A stretch of DNA of 64,000 nt from Capra hircus. Taxonomy: Eukaryota; Chordata; Mammalia; Artiodactyla; Bovidae. The DNA lies in the NCBI RefSeq assembly GCF_001704415.2, contig NC_030811.1, positions 5,676,501 to 5,740,500 of the forward strand, in the 5' to 3' direction. The stretch's first letter is position 1, and each line of letters starts with the position of its first letter. The position numbers were made by a program, and so were the translations under genes. Positions 11,364 through 22,569 of the stretch are shown in pieces. Below the pieces are notes generated by a model, which was not told where the DNA came from, made no database searches, and saw only the letters and a program-made list of their open reading frames with translations.

Positions 11364-11608
11364 GAAAAGGAGAACAAAATTTAGTTAAAAAAAAACTGGA
11401 ATCGTGACTCAGAATGGTTTTAGACTTTAGAACAGCAGAAGCTAGCAGGCAATGGGGTGGTACTTTCAAAATGGAGGTGAAATGATTGCAAATTTGGTAA
11501 TTTGGCAGGGCATCCAGTTGGAAGCCATCATTAGACATCCAGGTTCCCCTGGAATTGCCTCCCCATGTACCTTTCCTCAGAGAGATACTGCAGCATCTGG
11601 TCCTCATA

Positions 11609-11748
11609 TGTGCATGCGTGTGCAGTTGTTCAGTCATGTCTGACTCTCTGCAACCGCATGGACTGTAGCCCGCCAGGCTCCTCTGTCCATGGGATTAACT
11701 AGGCAAGAGTACTGGAGTGGGTAGCCATTTCCTACTCCAGGGGATCTA
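11609..11748 (-). mobile_element. Bov-tA body fragment, antisense
   Basis: GTTCAGTCATGTCTGACTCT through CCTACTCCAGGGGATCT. The tRNA-derived head is missing. Confidence 0.88.
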
Positions 11749-12108
11749 TCATCCTTATCAGGTGTAAATTAAGACCCAGACATCAGGAAAGATGCCCAGG
11801 CTGATGGGGAAGGGAAGTTGCTACGGGACCACCATGTGGAGATTTTGACAGGGACCTAGAGGGCGTGGGAAGATGCCTCCAAGAAAAGAGCAAAACCCAC
11901 AGATCACCTAAACGTGTCTGATCACATTAGTAGCCTGAGGTTACGGAGCCTGGTCATATTGGTGGGTGAGAGTAGCTAAATTATGCATGTTCTGTTAATT
12001 ATCCAGAACTCTTTTTGTAACGACCATTTTGAAACTGAACGTGATTCAAACTATAGCAGTCAACACTAAAATAGCTAAAAATGCTTTGCGGTATAAATAT
12101 ACATATAT
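11749..12108. other. Intronic or flanking sequence, nothing recognised
   Basis: 360 bases between SINEs with no assignable feature. Confidence 0.4.
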
Positions 12109-12118
12109 GTTGAAAAGC

Positions 12119-12246
12119 TGGAGAAGGAACTCACAGCCCACTCCAGTATTCTTGCCTGGAAAATCCCATGGACAGAGGAACCTGGCTGGCTACAATCCAT
12201 GGGGTCTCAAAGAGTTGGACACGACTGAGCGACTAACACACACATG
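12119..12246 (+). mobile_element. Bov-A monomer, sense, with TSD
   Basis: Starts GAGAAGGAACTCACAGCCCA and ends GGACACGACTGAGCGACTAA followed by a CACACA tail. The 11-bp duplication TGTTGAAAAGC lies at 12109-12118 (one base fewer) and 12247-12257. Confidence 0.93.
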
Positions 12247-12330
12247 TGTTGAAAAGCACTGAGGCAAAAACGTATCATTTTTTTTTCTACAAGCAAATTT
12301 CATGGTAATTTGTAACATTAAAAAATGATA

Positions 12331-12608
12331 GGGACTTCCTTGGTGATCCAGCAGTTAAAGAATCTGCCTAGCAATGCAGGGGGCATGGGTTTGATCCCTA
12401 GTCGGGGAACTAAGATCCCATATGTTTCAGAGCAGCCAAGCCAGTATACAATGACTATGAGACCGTGTGGTCTGGAGCCTTCGTGTCACAAGTAGAGAGT
12501 CTGTGCACCACGAAAGAGCCTGCATGATGCTGCGAAGTTCCCACGTGCCCGCAGCTAAGCTCCAACACAGCCAAGTAAATAAACAAATTAATATCTTTTG
12601 AAAAAAGA
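12331..12608 (+). mobile_element. CHR-type SINE, sense, long form
   Basis: GGGACTTCCTTGGTGATCCA head, TTTGATCCCTAGTCGGGGAA box B, the body with GCCTGCATGATGCTGCG, and an A-rich end. Confidence 0.9.
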
Positions 12609-12689
12609 ATTTTAAAAACGATGAATGACATGACTGGGATAAAGAGGTCTTCTTGGTTTACAAAAGGGAATATAAATTTGGAGGGTTTT

Positions 12690-12831
12690 TTTTTTTTTTG
12701 CTTTTTAAATTGAAATATAGTTGATTTACTATATTAGTTTCGGGTATACAATATAGTGATTCAGTATTTTTCAGTTTATACTCCATTAAATGTTATTACA
12801 AGATAATGGCTATAATTCCCTGTGCTATACA
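12690..12831 (-). mobile_element. L1 3' UTR fragment, antisense
   Basis: T-run, then TTGAAATATAGTTGATTTAC and ATTCCCTGTGCTATACAAT. It is joined directly to a headless Bov-tA. Confidence 0.8.
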
Positions 12832-12940
12832 ATAAAGAATCCACCTGCAGTGTAAGAAACTCGGGTTCAGCCCTGAGTCAGGCAGATCAGGAGGAGAAAA
12901 TGGAAACCCACTCCAGAAATGCCTACCCCCAAAATTCAAT
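12832..12940 (+). mobile_element. Bov-tA fragment lacking its first bases, sense
   Basis: TAAAGAATCCACCTGCAGTG through GGAAACCCACTCCAG. The first 20 or so head bases are absent at the L1 junction, which suggests a small deletion across shared AATAAAG-like sequence. Confidence 0.75.
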
Positions 12941-12957
12941 GTCATTAACCCCAGAGG

Positions 12958-13226
12958 GGAGAAGGAAATGGCACCCCACTCCAGTACTCTTGCCTAGAAA
13001 ATCCGATGGACGGCGGAGCCTGGTAGGCTGCAGTCCATGGAGTTGTGAAGAGTCGGACACGACTGAGCGACTTCCCTTTCACTTTTCACTTTCTTGCATT
13101 GGAGAAGGAAATGGCAACCCACTCCAGTATTCTTGCCTGGAGAATCCCAGGGATGGGGGAGCCTGGTGGGCTGCCGTCTGTGACATTGCACAGAGTCGGA
13201 CATGACTGAAGCAACTTAGCAGCAGC
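12958..13226 (+). mobile_element. Bov-A2 SINE, sense, full length with TSD
   Basis: Both Bov-A monomers are present: GGCACCCCACTCCAGTACTC, then the TTTCACTTTTCACTTTC linker, then GGCAACCCACTCCAGTATTC, ending in CAGCAGCA. An 11-bp target-site duplication AACCCCAGAGG lies at 12947-12957 and 13227-13237. Confidence 0.97.
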
Positions 13227-13519
13227 AACCCCAGAGGAGAGGATGAAAGGACGTTTTAACTTGTGCAAGTTGGTGAGTTATTTCTGAGCTTTTGGGTTTT
13301 GCTCCCTTGCAGTTCAGCCGTTTTCAACCTTGTTGGTCTCAGGACCCCTTTATACTCATGATTATTGAGGACCCCAAGGGTTTATTTTTCATGAGCTTCA
13401 TCTACTGATTCTTACCATATTAAAAATTAAAGCTGAGCAATTTTAGTTATTAATTTACCAAAAAAAGATCAATAGTAAACTCGTTACGTATTATCATAAA
13501 TTTTTGTTAATTTTTAAAA

Positions 13520-13864
13520 TAATTTTATTTCTTTCTTTGCGGCTGTGCTGGGTCTTCATTGCTGCTCAGGCTTTTCTGTCGCTGTGCTGAGCAGGGGCTA
13601 CTCTCCGGCTGCAGTACGCAGGCTTGTGGTTGGGGTGGCTTCTCTTGTTGCAGAGCGCGGGCCCTGGAGTGCGCAGGCTTCAGCAGTTGCTGCAGGTGGG
13701 CTCAGGAGCTGCGGCTCCCAGGCTATGCGGCACAGGCTATTCATAGTTCAGGAGCATGGACTTAGTTGCTCTGCAACATGTGGGATCATCCCAGATCAGG
13801 GGTCAAACCCATGTCTCCTGCATTGGCAAGTGGATTCTCTACCACTGAGCCAGCAGGGAAGCCC
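13520..13864 (-). mobile_element. CHR-type SINE, antisense, long form
   Basis: Long version with a GC-rich middle (GCTGCTCAGGCTTTTCTGTC, GCTGCAGTACGCAGGCTTGT), box B (CAGATCAGGGGTCAAACCCA) and terminal GAGCCAGCAGGGAAGCCCC. Confidence 0.88.
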
Positions 13865-14063
13865 CTCATAAATACATTTTTAATTAAAAAAAATAGAAGG
13901 TGGCTTTGCTTTACATTATTGTGAATCTGTAATGTCTGGTTCAGAGACAGTGGGAGTCCCATACCTGCTTCTGCATCCATGCTACTGCCATGCATTGTTT
14001 TGGTGGAAGTACACAGGAAAAATCCAGCCTCACACGGATATATAGTCGGAAAAGAGAGGAGCA

Positions 14064-14218
14064 TTTTTTTCTTTCTTTCTTTATTTGGCTGCTCCGGGTC
14101 TTAGTTGTGGCACACGAACTCGTACTGGTGGCATGTGGGATCACTTCCTGACCCGGGAGTGAACCCAGTCCCCTGCATTGGGAGAACAGAGTGTTAGCCC
14201 TGGACCAGCAGGGATGTC
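14064..14218 (-). mobile_element. CHR-type SINE, antisense
   Basis: CTTTCTTTCTTTATTTGGCT GCTCCGGGTCTTAG start, box B (CCCGGGAGTGAACCCAG) and a degraded head (TGGACCAGCAGGGATGTC). Confidence 0.83.
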
Positions 14219-15526
14219 TGAGAGGAGGAAACTGTGAGTAGTCTTCTTGACAAGTAGTCATTCCTTAAAAGTTAGTTACAATGTGAAATCGGAAACCATA
14301 TTAATGAATTTTCATCGTCTATTTCATAGAATCTGTTCTGTCACATTAAAATCTGCCCTTCTGTCTTGCACCTTGAGTGAATCTTTAACCCATGAATGAT
14401 TTTGTAACAGCATTCGTTGGTCATTTGGAAAATATCAGGTCAATGATTTATGCAGATCATCCAAATGTTGGCATGTTTCACTCCACAATACCCAAAAAAG
14501 CAAAATCACATTTGTTAATGACACCACCCGTCTTCCCCAGAAGACTTCCCCCTAAGTGGTGAGAAGCTGTCAAGCTGATTGTGGCAGATATAGCTTCTCC
14601 AGAATGCCCATTTTTTACCTGATAACTCAAATGCGTCTTCGGCAACAAGTCCCGTCAGTTGTTTTCCTTGAAGCGACAGACTCACCTCATTCGGTTTGGA
14701 CAAAACATCTTCCAGACACCCAAGTCTGAGAAATCACGGTTTTTCGGGTTTTCAGTGTTTTATTTTAAAAGGCGGCTCAGTCCCGCCAGAGCCTTTGCTT
14801 GAGAGCAGTACCATATGCAGCACGTGGCAGAAGTGTTCTGTGTGTACTTCTTGTTTCATCACTCAGAATCCCGAGAAGACATGTACTCGAGGGTCGAGAG
14901 TTCACCAGAATGCACTTTGCTGCACCAGCAAGGACGTTCTAAGGAGAAGAGGCTTTTGCCCTGGAGCAGAAGTTGGGTTAACTTGGCTACTGCCTTGCTG
15001 TGGGCTCGGAGGCGAGGGTCTCCTGGTGACTGACGCGAGGGGGCACACAGAGATAGAGGAAAATCACACGATACCCCAGGGTTACCGTGAGACGGTGTGT
15101 CCTTGCGGGCTCTCCGAAAAGACTGCTTGACCCTCAGGAGTCCTCTGACCACACTTTAAGACGGTTGTAGGCTCTGCTGTAATCCACGGGTCCCTAGGAT
15201 GGCTAAATGACAGACTGCTGAGCCTCAGAGGGTTTATGAGCATAACCTCACCCCCAATTCTGGTCCCAATCTTAACACACAAACCATCCCCTAGAGAGAA
15301 TGTTCTCTCAGCCACCCACTTCCCAGCAGGAAAATAGTGAACCATTACCACTCTCAAGTTCTTGATGTTCAGGGAAAAAGTAGAAGTACCAAGTAGTCAT
15401 TATTCTTTACTAGTGTCTGTCTGTCTGTCTGTCTGCATTTCCTCCCAGATATGCAGATCTAGCTACCTGAATATACCTTTGAAAAGCACCAATTAGCATT
15501 TCAAGGCAGTTTGGTGTGCACTAGGT
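14219..15526. other. 1.3-kb repeat-poor stretch
   Basis: The longest block in the upstream half without a clear transposon. It includes a (CTGT)n microsatellite at about 15414-15434. Open frames of 60-144 codons overlap on both strands (14515-15357) with no recognisable domain. It is a candidate for conserved non-coding sequence. Confidence 0.4.
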
Positions 15527-15533
15527 TTTCTGT

Positions 15534-15760
15534 GGGCTTCCCCGGGGGCTCAGATGGTAGAGAATCCTCCTGCAATGCAAGACCCGGGTTCAGTCTCTGG
15601 GTTGGCAAGATCCCCTGGAGGAGGGAATGGCAGCCCATTCCAGGATTCTTGCCTGGAGAATCTCATGGACAGAGGAGCCTGGTGGCTACAGTCAACGGGG
15701 TCGCAAAGAGTCGGACACAACTGAGTGACTAACACTTTCAATTTTACTTTCTTTTTAGGG
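15534..15760 (+). mobile_element. Bov-tA SINE, sense, with TSD
   Basis: GGGCTTCCCCGGGGGCTCAG head through CCTGGAGAATCTCATGGACA to GGACACAACTGAGTGACTAA. A 7-bp TTTCTGT repeat lies at 15527-15533 and 15761-15767. Confidence 0.93.
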
Positions 15761-15882
15761 TTTCTGTATTACTTTTACTGTATTACTTTCAACTTAAAAA
15801 TGAATGAGTTGAAAGCATTTTCCCCCTAGTTCTTCCCAGCACTGCGCACTTTTCTCTTAGGTGGAAGGAAATTTGACCGTTG

Positions 15883-18187
15883 TTCAGTTCAGTTCAGTTC
15901 AGTCGCTCAGTCGTGTCCAACTCCTTGCGACCCCATGGACTGCAGCATGCCAGGCCTCCCTGTCCATCACCAACTCCCGGAGTTTACTCAAACTCATGTT
16001 CATTGAGTTGGTCATGCCATCTAACCATTTCATCCTCTGTCGTCCCCTTCTCCTCTCACCTTCAATCTTTCCCAGCATTAGGGTCTTTTCAGATGAGTCA
16101 GTTCTTTACATCTGGTGGCCAAAGTATAGAGTTTCAGCTTCAACATCAGTCCTTCCAATGAACCCCCAGGACTGATCTCCCTTAGGATGGACTTAGATCT
16201 CCTTGCAGTCCAAGGGACTCTCAAGAGTCTTCTCCAACACCACAGTTCAAAAGTATCAATTCTTCAGTGCTCAGCTTTCTTTATATAGTCCAACTCTCAC
16301 GTCCATACATGACTACTGGAAAAACCGTAAGTTTAACTAGATGGACCTTTGTTGGCAAAGTAATGCCTCTGCTTTTTAATATGCTGTCTAGGTTGGGTAT
16401 AACTTTCCTTCCAAGGAGTAAGCGTCTTAATTTCATGGCTGCAGTCACCATCTGCAGTGATTTTGGAGCCCCAAAACATAAAATCTGCCACTGTTTCCAT
16501 TGTTCCCCCATCTATTTCCCATGAAGTGATGGGACCAGATGCCATGATCTTAGTTTCATGAATGTTGAGTTTTAAACCAGCTTTTTCACTCTCCTCTTTC
16601 ACTTTCATCAAGAGGCTCTTTAGTTCTTCACTTTCTGCCATAAGGGTGGTGTCATCTGCATATCTGAGGTTATTGATATTTCTCCCGGCAATCTTGAGTC
16701 CAGCTTCTACTTCATCCAGTGCAGCATTTCACATGATGTGTTCTGCATATAAGTTAAATAAGCAGGGTAACAATATACTGCCTTGACGTACTCCTTTCCA
16801 GATTTGGAACCAGTCTGTTGTTCTATGTCCAGTTATAACTGTTGCTTCTTGACCTGCATATAGGTTTCTCAAGAGGCAGGTCAGGTGGTCTGGTATTCCC
16901 ATCTCTTTCAGAATTACCCACAGTTTATTGTGATCCACACAGTCAAAGGCTTTGGCATAATTAATAAAACAGAAGTAGATGTTTTTCTGGAACTCTTTTG
17001 CTTTTTTGATGATCTAAAAAAGCAATGTTGGCAATTTGATCTCTGGTTCCTTTGCCTTTTCTAAATATAGCTTGAACATCTGGAAGTTCATGGTTCACAT
17101 ACTGTGAACTGGCTTGGAGAATTCTGAGCATCACTTTATTAGCATATGAGATGAGTGCAATTGTGTGGTAGTTTGAGCATTCTTTGGCATTGCCTTTTTT
17201 TGGGATTGGAATGAAAACTGACCTTTTCCAGTCCTGTGGCCACTGCTGAGTTTTCCAAATTTGCTGGCATATTGAGTGCAGCACTTTCACAGCATCATCT
17301 TTCAGGATTTGAAATAGCTCAACTGGAATTCCATCACCTCCTCTAGCTTTGTTGGTAGTGATGCTTTCTAAGGCCCACTTGACTTCACATTCCAGGATGT
17401 CTGGCTCTAGGTGAGTGATCACACCATCGTGATTATCTGGGTCATGAAGATCTTTTTTGTATAGTTCTTCTGAGTATTCTTGCCACCTCTTCTTAATATC
17501 TTCTGCTTCTGTTCGGTCCATACCATTTCTGTCCTTTATCGAGCCCACCTTTGCATGAAATGTTCCCTTGGTATCTCTAATTTTCTTGAAGAGATCTCTA
17601 GTCTTTCCCATTCTGTTGTTTTCCTCTATTTCTTCGCATTGATCACTGAGGAAGGCTTTCTTATCTCTCCTTGCTATTCTTTGGAACTCTGCATTCAAAT
17701 GGGTATATATTTCCTTTTCTCCTTTGCCTTTCACTTCTCTTCTTTTCATAGCTATTTGTAAGGCCTCCTCAGATAGCCATTTTGCCTTTTTGCGTTTCTT
17801 TTTTGGGGGGATGGTCTTGATCACTGCCTCCTGTACAATGTCATGAACCTTCATCCATAGTTCTTTAGGCACTCTGTATATCAGATCTAATCCCTTGAAT
17901 CTATTTGTCACTTCTACTGTGTAATCATAAGGGATTTGATTTAGGTCATACCTGAATGGTCTAGTGGTTTTCCCTACTTTCTTCAATTTAAGTCTGAATT
18001 TGGTAATAAGGAGTTCATGATCTGAGCCACAGTCAGCTCCCAGTCTTGATTTTGCTGACTGTATAGAGCTTCCCCAACATTGTTAGTGACAAGCTTAACA
18101 TTCCCTGTAACTACTCTCCCATCCATATGACTAAATCTTTCGAATAAGAGGTGCCAGAAGGTATAAGCATCTTTTTTCATTATCTAG
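15883..18187 (-). mobile_element. BovB (RTE) LINE, 2.3 kb, antisense, decayed
   Basis: The longest BovB here. Read on the minus strand, it starts in the C-terminal part of the endonuclease (SDHELLITKFRLKLKKVGK; SDH is the conserved end of APE-type nucleases) and continues in a 341-codon open stretch (16961-17986) through the linker into the first part of the reverse transcriptase (GGDGIPVELFQILKDDAVK, WPQDWKRSVFIPIPKKGN). Beyond that, frameshifts split the rest into short frames (LTCLLRNLYAGQEATV, ESWTI), ending in the (CAGTT)n tail at 15883-15902. The 5' part of the endonuclease domain is missing. It lies antisense to the host gene. It is inactive: truncated and frameshifted. Confidence 0.96.
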
Positions 18188-18194
18188 TCTATGG

Positions 18195-18419
18195 CCTTGC
18201 ATGCATACATGTCAAGTCACTTCAGTCATGTCTGACTCTGTGTGACCCTATGGACCTTAGCCCACCAGGCCCCCCATCCATGGGGTTCTCCAGGCAAGAA
18301 TACTGGAGTGGGTTGCCATGCCTTCCTCCAGAGGATCTTCCCTACCCAGGGATCAAACCCTCATCTCCTACGTCTCCTGCATTGGCAGGGGGGTTCTTTA
18401 TCACTAGCGCCACCTGGAA
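18195..18419 (-). mobile_element. Bov-tA SINE, antisense, with TSD
   Basis: Body CACTTCAGTCATGTCTGACT through GCGCCACCTGG. The 7-bp repeat TCTATGG flanks it at 18188-18194 and 18420-18426. It abuts the 5' end of the 2.3-kb BovB, so the BovB's original boundary may lie in either flank. Confidence 0.93.
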
Positions 18420-18426
18420 TCTATGG

Positions 18427-19085
18427 TAGAAAATCTTGGCCCATTACTCACATAGATATAGATAATTAAGACAGATTTCTTGAAATGATAACTACTCACC
18501 AGCCTGCAATACAAAGTGATATTTCTATATTATTTCATTTTAAACTAATGTAGTCCTGACACCTTAAACTGCCTTCATGAGTCATGAATGGGTCACAGTT
18601 TACCATTTAAAAACTCTAGTTTAGACTTGCATCCTTATCTCACATTCAATAATATTGAAAAAGAGAGGAAAAAGAAAAAAAAAGGCTTGCGTTCTCACCA
18701 CCTGCTTTGGCCTGTTCCAGGTGGAGTAGATGTACTTGTGGGGCTGTTCCCAGGGGCTGCTTCTTTCTGATACTTCTAATTCCTCATATCACTTCAGTAG
18801 GAGGCCCTCATCTCCCCCACTGAAAGTCTCCTCCCTTTGCGCTGTGAACACCAGCCCTGGGTCTCTGGCTCTCGGTACCAACTCCTTGTCCCCCTGGACC
18901 AGTTTTCCCAAAGTGCAGGGTGGGGCACTGAGTTATGCCAGAAGAGTTCAGGGCAGTGTGAGAGTGAACAGTTTTCACAGCAATATATTTGTGAATTGTG
19001 GGGGAGGGGTGGGAAATGCTGAGAATATCCAAACTTATGGCTTCATGGAATTTTGGCTAGTTTTTTAAAAATCATTTTAAATAAT
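18427..19085. other. Intronic or flanking sequence, nothing recognised
   Basis: A-rich run at 18665-18685. No repeat family or exon assigned. Confidence 0.4.
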
Positions 19086-19190
19086 TGTCCAGTGGTTAAG
19101 ATGCTTCCAGTGCAGGGAGTTCAGGTTTGAACCCTGTTCTGGGTACTAAGAGACTACATGCCACACAGCCAAGCATAAATAAATAAATGT
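19086..19190 (+). mobile_element. CHR-type SINE fragment, sense
   Basis: TCCAGTGGTTAAGATGCTTC CAGTGCAGGG and GTTTGAACCCTGTTCTGGGT (box B), ending in AAATAAATAAATG. The first bases of the head are degraded. Confidence 0.78.
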
Positions 19191-19769
19191 ATAGTTTGTA
19201 TGGGGACACAACAGAAATCACAAAAATGGCACCAGAGCTGTGCTTTGGGGCACATAGCTGATGAATTAAACCACCCACTCCTCCTTTCCTGCAGAGCCAC
19301 ATACCCACAGCTACCCTACTCACATCCTGAAAGGCACTTCTTAGCCAGGCAATCAACATCTGAGGTTTAACAGCTTCATCCCAGCATTTTCCCTGCTTCT
19401 TACCTCAAATAGGCTCATCCTCCCAATTTCCCCTGATATTCTAGTCTCTTTTCTATTTATTCCCTATCCACTGAAATACCAAGCCCAAACTATTTTTATC
19501 TCTGTGCTACTCCTCAGACTTGCTGAATTTCTTCATTGTACAGACATCTGAAATTTTCCTGCTGGTTCCCCACCCTTCCCCTATCCAATCCTCTCCACTC
19601 CACGCAGATATTAAAATCTTTTCATAGCACCAAGAACAGTTTGAGGAGATTGACATTCACTCCTTAGAGCCTACATTTGAAATCTGATTCCACCCCTTAG
19701 CTTCTCAAGGTCTCTACTGATCTTTCTTTAACTTCTCTGCAAGGTCACCCCACCCTCTACAAAGACCTC
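19191..19769. other. Intronic or flanking sequence, pyrimidine-rich
   Basis: Pyrimidine-rich DNA that could be an old L1/L2 derivative. It is not assignable by eye. Confidence 0.4.
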
Positions 19770-19936
19770 CTATACAGTACAGGGAACTATACACCATGTC
19801 TTGTAATAACTTATAATAGAAAAGAATCTAAAGAAGAACTTATCTATGTGTGTATGTGTGTGTATGTGTGTGTGTGTGTGTACAACTATATCACTTTGCT
19901 GTATACCTGAAACTGACCCCACATTGTAAATCATCT
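19770..19936 (+). mobile_element. L1 3' UTR fragment with internal (TG)n
   Basis: ACAGTACAGGGAACTATACA, a TATGTGTG/TGTG run at 19848-19880, then ACTTTGCTGTATACCTGAAA CTGACCCC, the artiodactyl L1 end. Confidence 0.85.
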
Positions 19937-19939
19937 GTG

Positions 19940-20150
19940 AAAGTGAAAGTGTTAGTTGCTCAATTGTGTCCGACTCTTTGCGACCCTGTGGACTGTAGCC
20001 TGCCAGGCTCCTCTGTTCCTGGAATTCTCTGGGCAAGAATACTGGGGTGGGTTGCCATGCCCTTTTCCAGGGGATCTTCCCAGCCCAGGGAGCGAACCCA
20101 GGTCTCCTGCATTGCAGGCAGATTCTTTACCATCTGAGCGACAGCGAACC
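19940..20150 (-). mobile_element. Bov-tA SINE, antisense
   Basis: GTGAAAGTGTTAGTTGCTCA start, Bov-A body, and the tRNA head GCATTGCAGGCAGATTCTTT ACCATCTGAGC. Confidence 0.93.
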
Positions 20151-20310
20151 CCCTGATAAAAAGGTAAAACACTCTACTCCACTAAATACCGTTGGCCTGC
20201 TGTGTCCTGCAGGCATCTTTTCTTTCAGGGCGCCTGTGCTCTGCTGCAGCCATTCGCTGAGATGCTCTCCTTTCCCTGCTTCCGTCAACATCCACCTCAG
20301 TGCATCTCTT

Positions 20311-20443
20311 CAGGGACTTCCCTGGTGACCCAGTGGCTAAGGTTCCAAGTTCCCAATGCAGGGTGCCTGGATTCAACCCCTAGTCGGGAAAGTAAGGTAG
20401 ATCTTAGATCCCACACGCCGCATGGCGTGCCCCCTCCCAAATA
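20311..20443 (+). mobile_element. CHR-type SINE, sense, with TSD
   Basis: GGGACTTCCCTGGTGACCCA head and GGATTCAACCCCTAGTCGGG box B. Flanked by the 9-bp repeat GCATCTCTT at 20302-20310 and 20444-20452. Confidence 0.93.
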
Positions 20444-20452
20444 GCATCTCTT

Positions 20453-21369
20453 TAGGAAGACTGCCTCTCAAGTATTTCCTTCCTTCTTAGTATTTGCGTC
20501 CACGAAGCAATTGCTAAAGATTTTTTTAAGTACTCTGTAAGGTTTTTACACTATAACATATGCAGAAATGTACAGAGAACAATTAGATATAATCTTTATT
20601 GAATTAGAATATCATCTCCTGAGGGCAGGAAGGGCCTGTATCTAATGTAATAACCAAACCAAATATCACCTAGAATGTTTTGTCTGCAAAGGAACAGAAT
20701 ATTCCAACTCACACTGAGTTGGAGGGCAAAGACGTCTATTGCCTCGTATTACAGATCCAGAGATAAGACAGGCCCCAGGCAAGGCGGGACACAGGCCAGC
20801 TCAGTGATGCCGCCAAGGCCCGAAGCACTTTCTCCCAGCGCTGGCTTCCTCTGAAGACTGGTCCTCAATAGCAGTCAGGGTTCCAGGCTGTCTGTGGCAG
20901 GAAGAGGGGTGGGTGGGGACATGAGCAAGTTCATGTGGGCCCTGGCCTCTCCAACCTTAAGTCCTTTCCTTTAGCCCGGGATTGAGTCACCGTCATGACT
21001 CATATACGGAAAGGGTACACTGCGACAAAATCAGTGGGGTGTTCTGGAAAGGAAGGTGGTAGGAGACGAATGGATGCCAAGCAGGCAGCCAGCAGTATCC
21101 ACTACAGTTTAGTACAACCTGCCACACACTGAGGGCTACACGTTGCCAACAACTGAGGCTATGCTGGGGATACACACACATTCACATAGATCCACATATA
21201 TCTTCATGCATGTCATTACATATGTAATGCTTCAATCTTACACGTATACATGTATAGGTTACATACATAATGTCATGCAGAATAACAGAAATGTCTTTTT
21301 TGAATAGAGAAACATAAGATGATATATTTAGGTAAGAATCAGGGTGTATGAATAATACACTTTACAAAT
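20453..21369. other. Intronic or flanking sequence, possible old repeat
   Basis: 20690-20960 has the look of an ancient interspersed element (ACACTGAGTTGGAGGGCAAA, TTACAGATCCAGAGATAAGA), but I cannot name the family. No coding exon seen. Confidence 0.35.
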
Positions 21370-22150
21370 AAAAACAGTCTACAGTGTTCTGCTGTACGGC
21401 AAAGTCATTCACTTATATATACATATACACTCCTTTTCACATTCTTTCCCACTGTGGTTTATCACAGGAGACTGAATAGAGTTCCATGTGCTATCCATGG
21501 ACCTTGTTGCTTCTCCATGCTATATATAGTAGTTGGCATCTGTTAGTCCCAAATGCCCAGTCCTTCCCTCCCTCCTCTCCCCTCCCCCTGGAAACCGCAG
21601 TCTGTTCTCTATGCATATGCGTCTATTTCTGTTTCATAGATAGGTTCATTTGCGTCATATTTCAGATTTCATATACAAGCGATCGCCGTATGATATTTAT
21701 CTTTCTCTGACTTATTCACTTCGTATGATAGTCTCTAGGTCCATCCATGTTCGCTGCAAATGGCAGTGTTTCATTCTTTCTTTTGGCTGAGAAGTGCATG
21801 TGTGCACGCTCAGTCGCTTCAGTCGTGTCCGACGCTTCATGACTCCATGAACCGTAGCCTCTCAAGCTCCTCTGTCCATGACATTCTCCAGGCAAGAATA
21901 GTGGAATGGGTTGCCATGCCTTCCTCCGGGGATCTTCCCAACCCAGGGATCAAACCCATGTCTCCAGCATCTCCTGCACTGCAGTCAGATTCTTTACCAC
22001 TGAGCCGCCAAGGAAGCCCATGACTGAGAAGTATTCCATGGTGTATATATACGTGTGTGTGTGTGTGTACTACATCTTCATCCTTTCGTATGTTGATGGG
22101 CATTTATATTGTTTCCATGTCTTGGCTACTGTGATGTGGTTAACTGATTT
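21370..22150 (-). mobile_element. L1 3' region, antisense, split by a Bov-tA
   Basis: CTACAGTGTTCTGCTGTACG through TCTTTCTCTGACTTATTCAC, then the Bov-tA, then resumption at AGTATTCCATGGTGTATATA with a (TG)n stretch at 22050-22068. The two halves join cleanly when the SINE is removed. Confidence 0.88.
21796..22023 (-). mobile_element. Bov-tA SINE nested in L1, with TSD
   Basis: GTGCACGCTCAGTCGCTTCA start and GAGCCGCCAAGGAAGCCC end. The 9-bp duplication CTGAGAAGT lies at 21787-21795 and 22024-22032. The SINE is younger than the L1 it splits. Confidence 0.96.
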
Positions 22151-22164
22151 TAGATAAAGGTGCT

Positions 22165-22565
22165 AAGGCAGTTCAGTGGGGAAAATAAAGTCTTTTTAGT
22201 AAGCCTTGTGGAACACCTGGAGATCAGCATGGGAAAAAAAGAATTTAACCTTACCACACATCATAATACACAATTAAACTAAAACAGATCATTGACCTAA
22301 TGTCAAAGTCAAAATGTAAAGTTTAAAAAAAAAGATGTAAAGTCTCTAGGAGGAAACACTAGAGAAAATTGTCACAGTGTTGGAGGAGGCAAAGATTTCT
22401 TAAATAGGACATGAAAAGCATGAATCATAAAAGGATGGATTGGATCTCATCAAAATTTAAAATTTTGCTCTTTGAAAAATATGGTAGGAAGATGAAAACA
22501 CAAGCCACAGAATGGAATGAAATGTTCACAATACATGTATCTGACAAAGAACTTGAATCCTAACT
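22165..22565 (+). mobile_element. Old L1 ORF2 3' fragment, sense, decayed
   Basis: A decayed match to the end of L1 ORF2: TAGGAGGAAACACTAGAGAA, ATGGATTGGATCTCATCAAA ATTTAAAA and the following GACAAAGAACTTGAATCC are typical of this region. Many stops and frameshifts. Confidence 0.75.
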
Positions 22566-22569
22566 ATAT

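Noticed and set aside
16961..17986. 341-codon minus-strand frame as a host gene
   Set aside because: It is BovB endonuclease-to-reverse-transcriptase sequence inside a truncated, frameshifted LINE.
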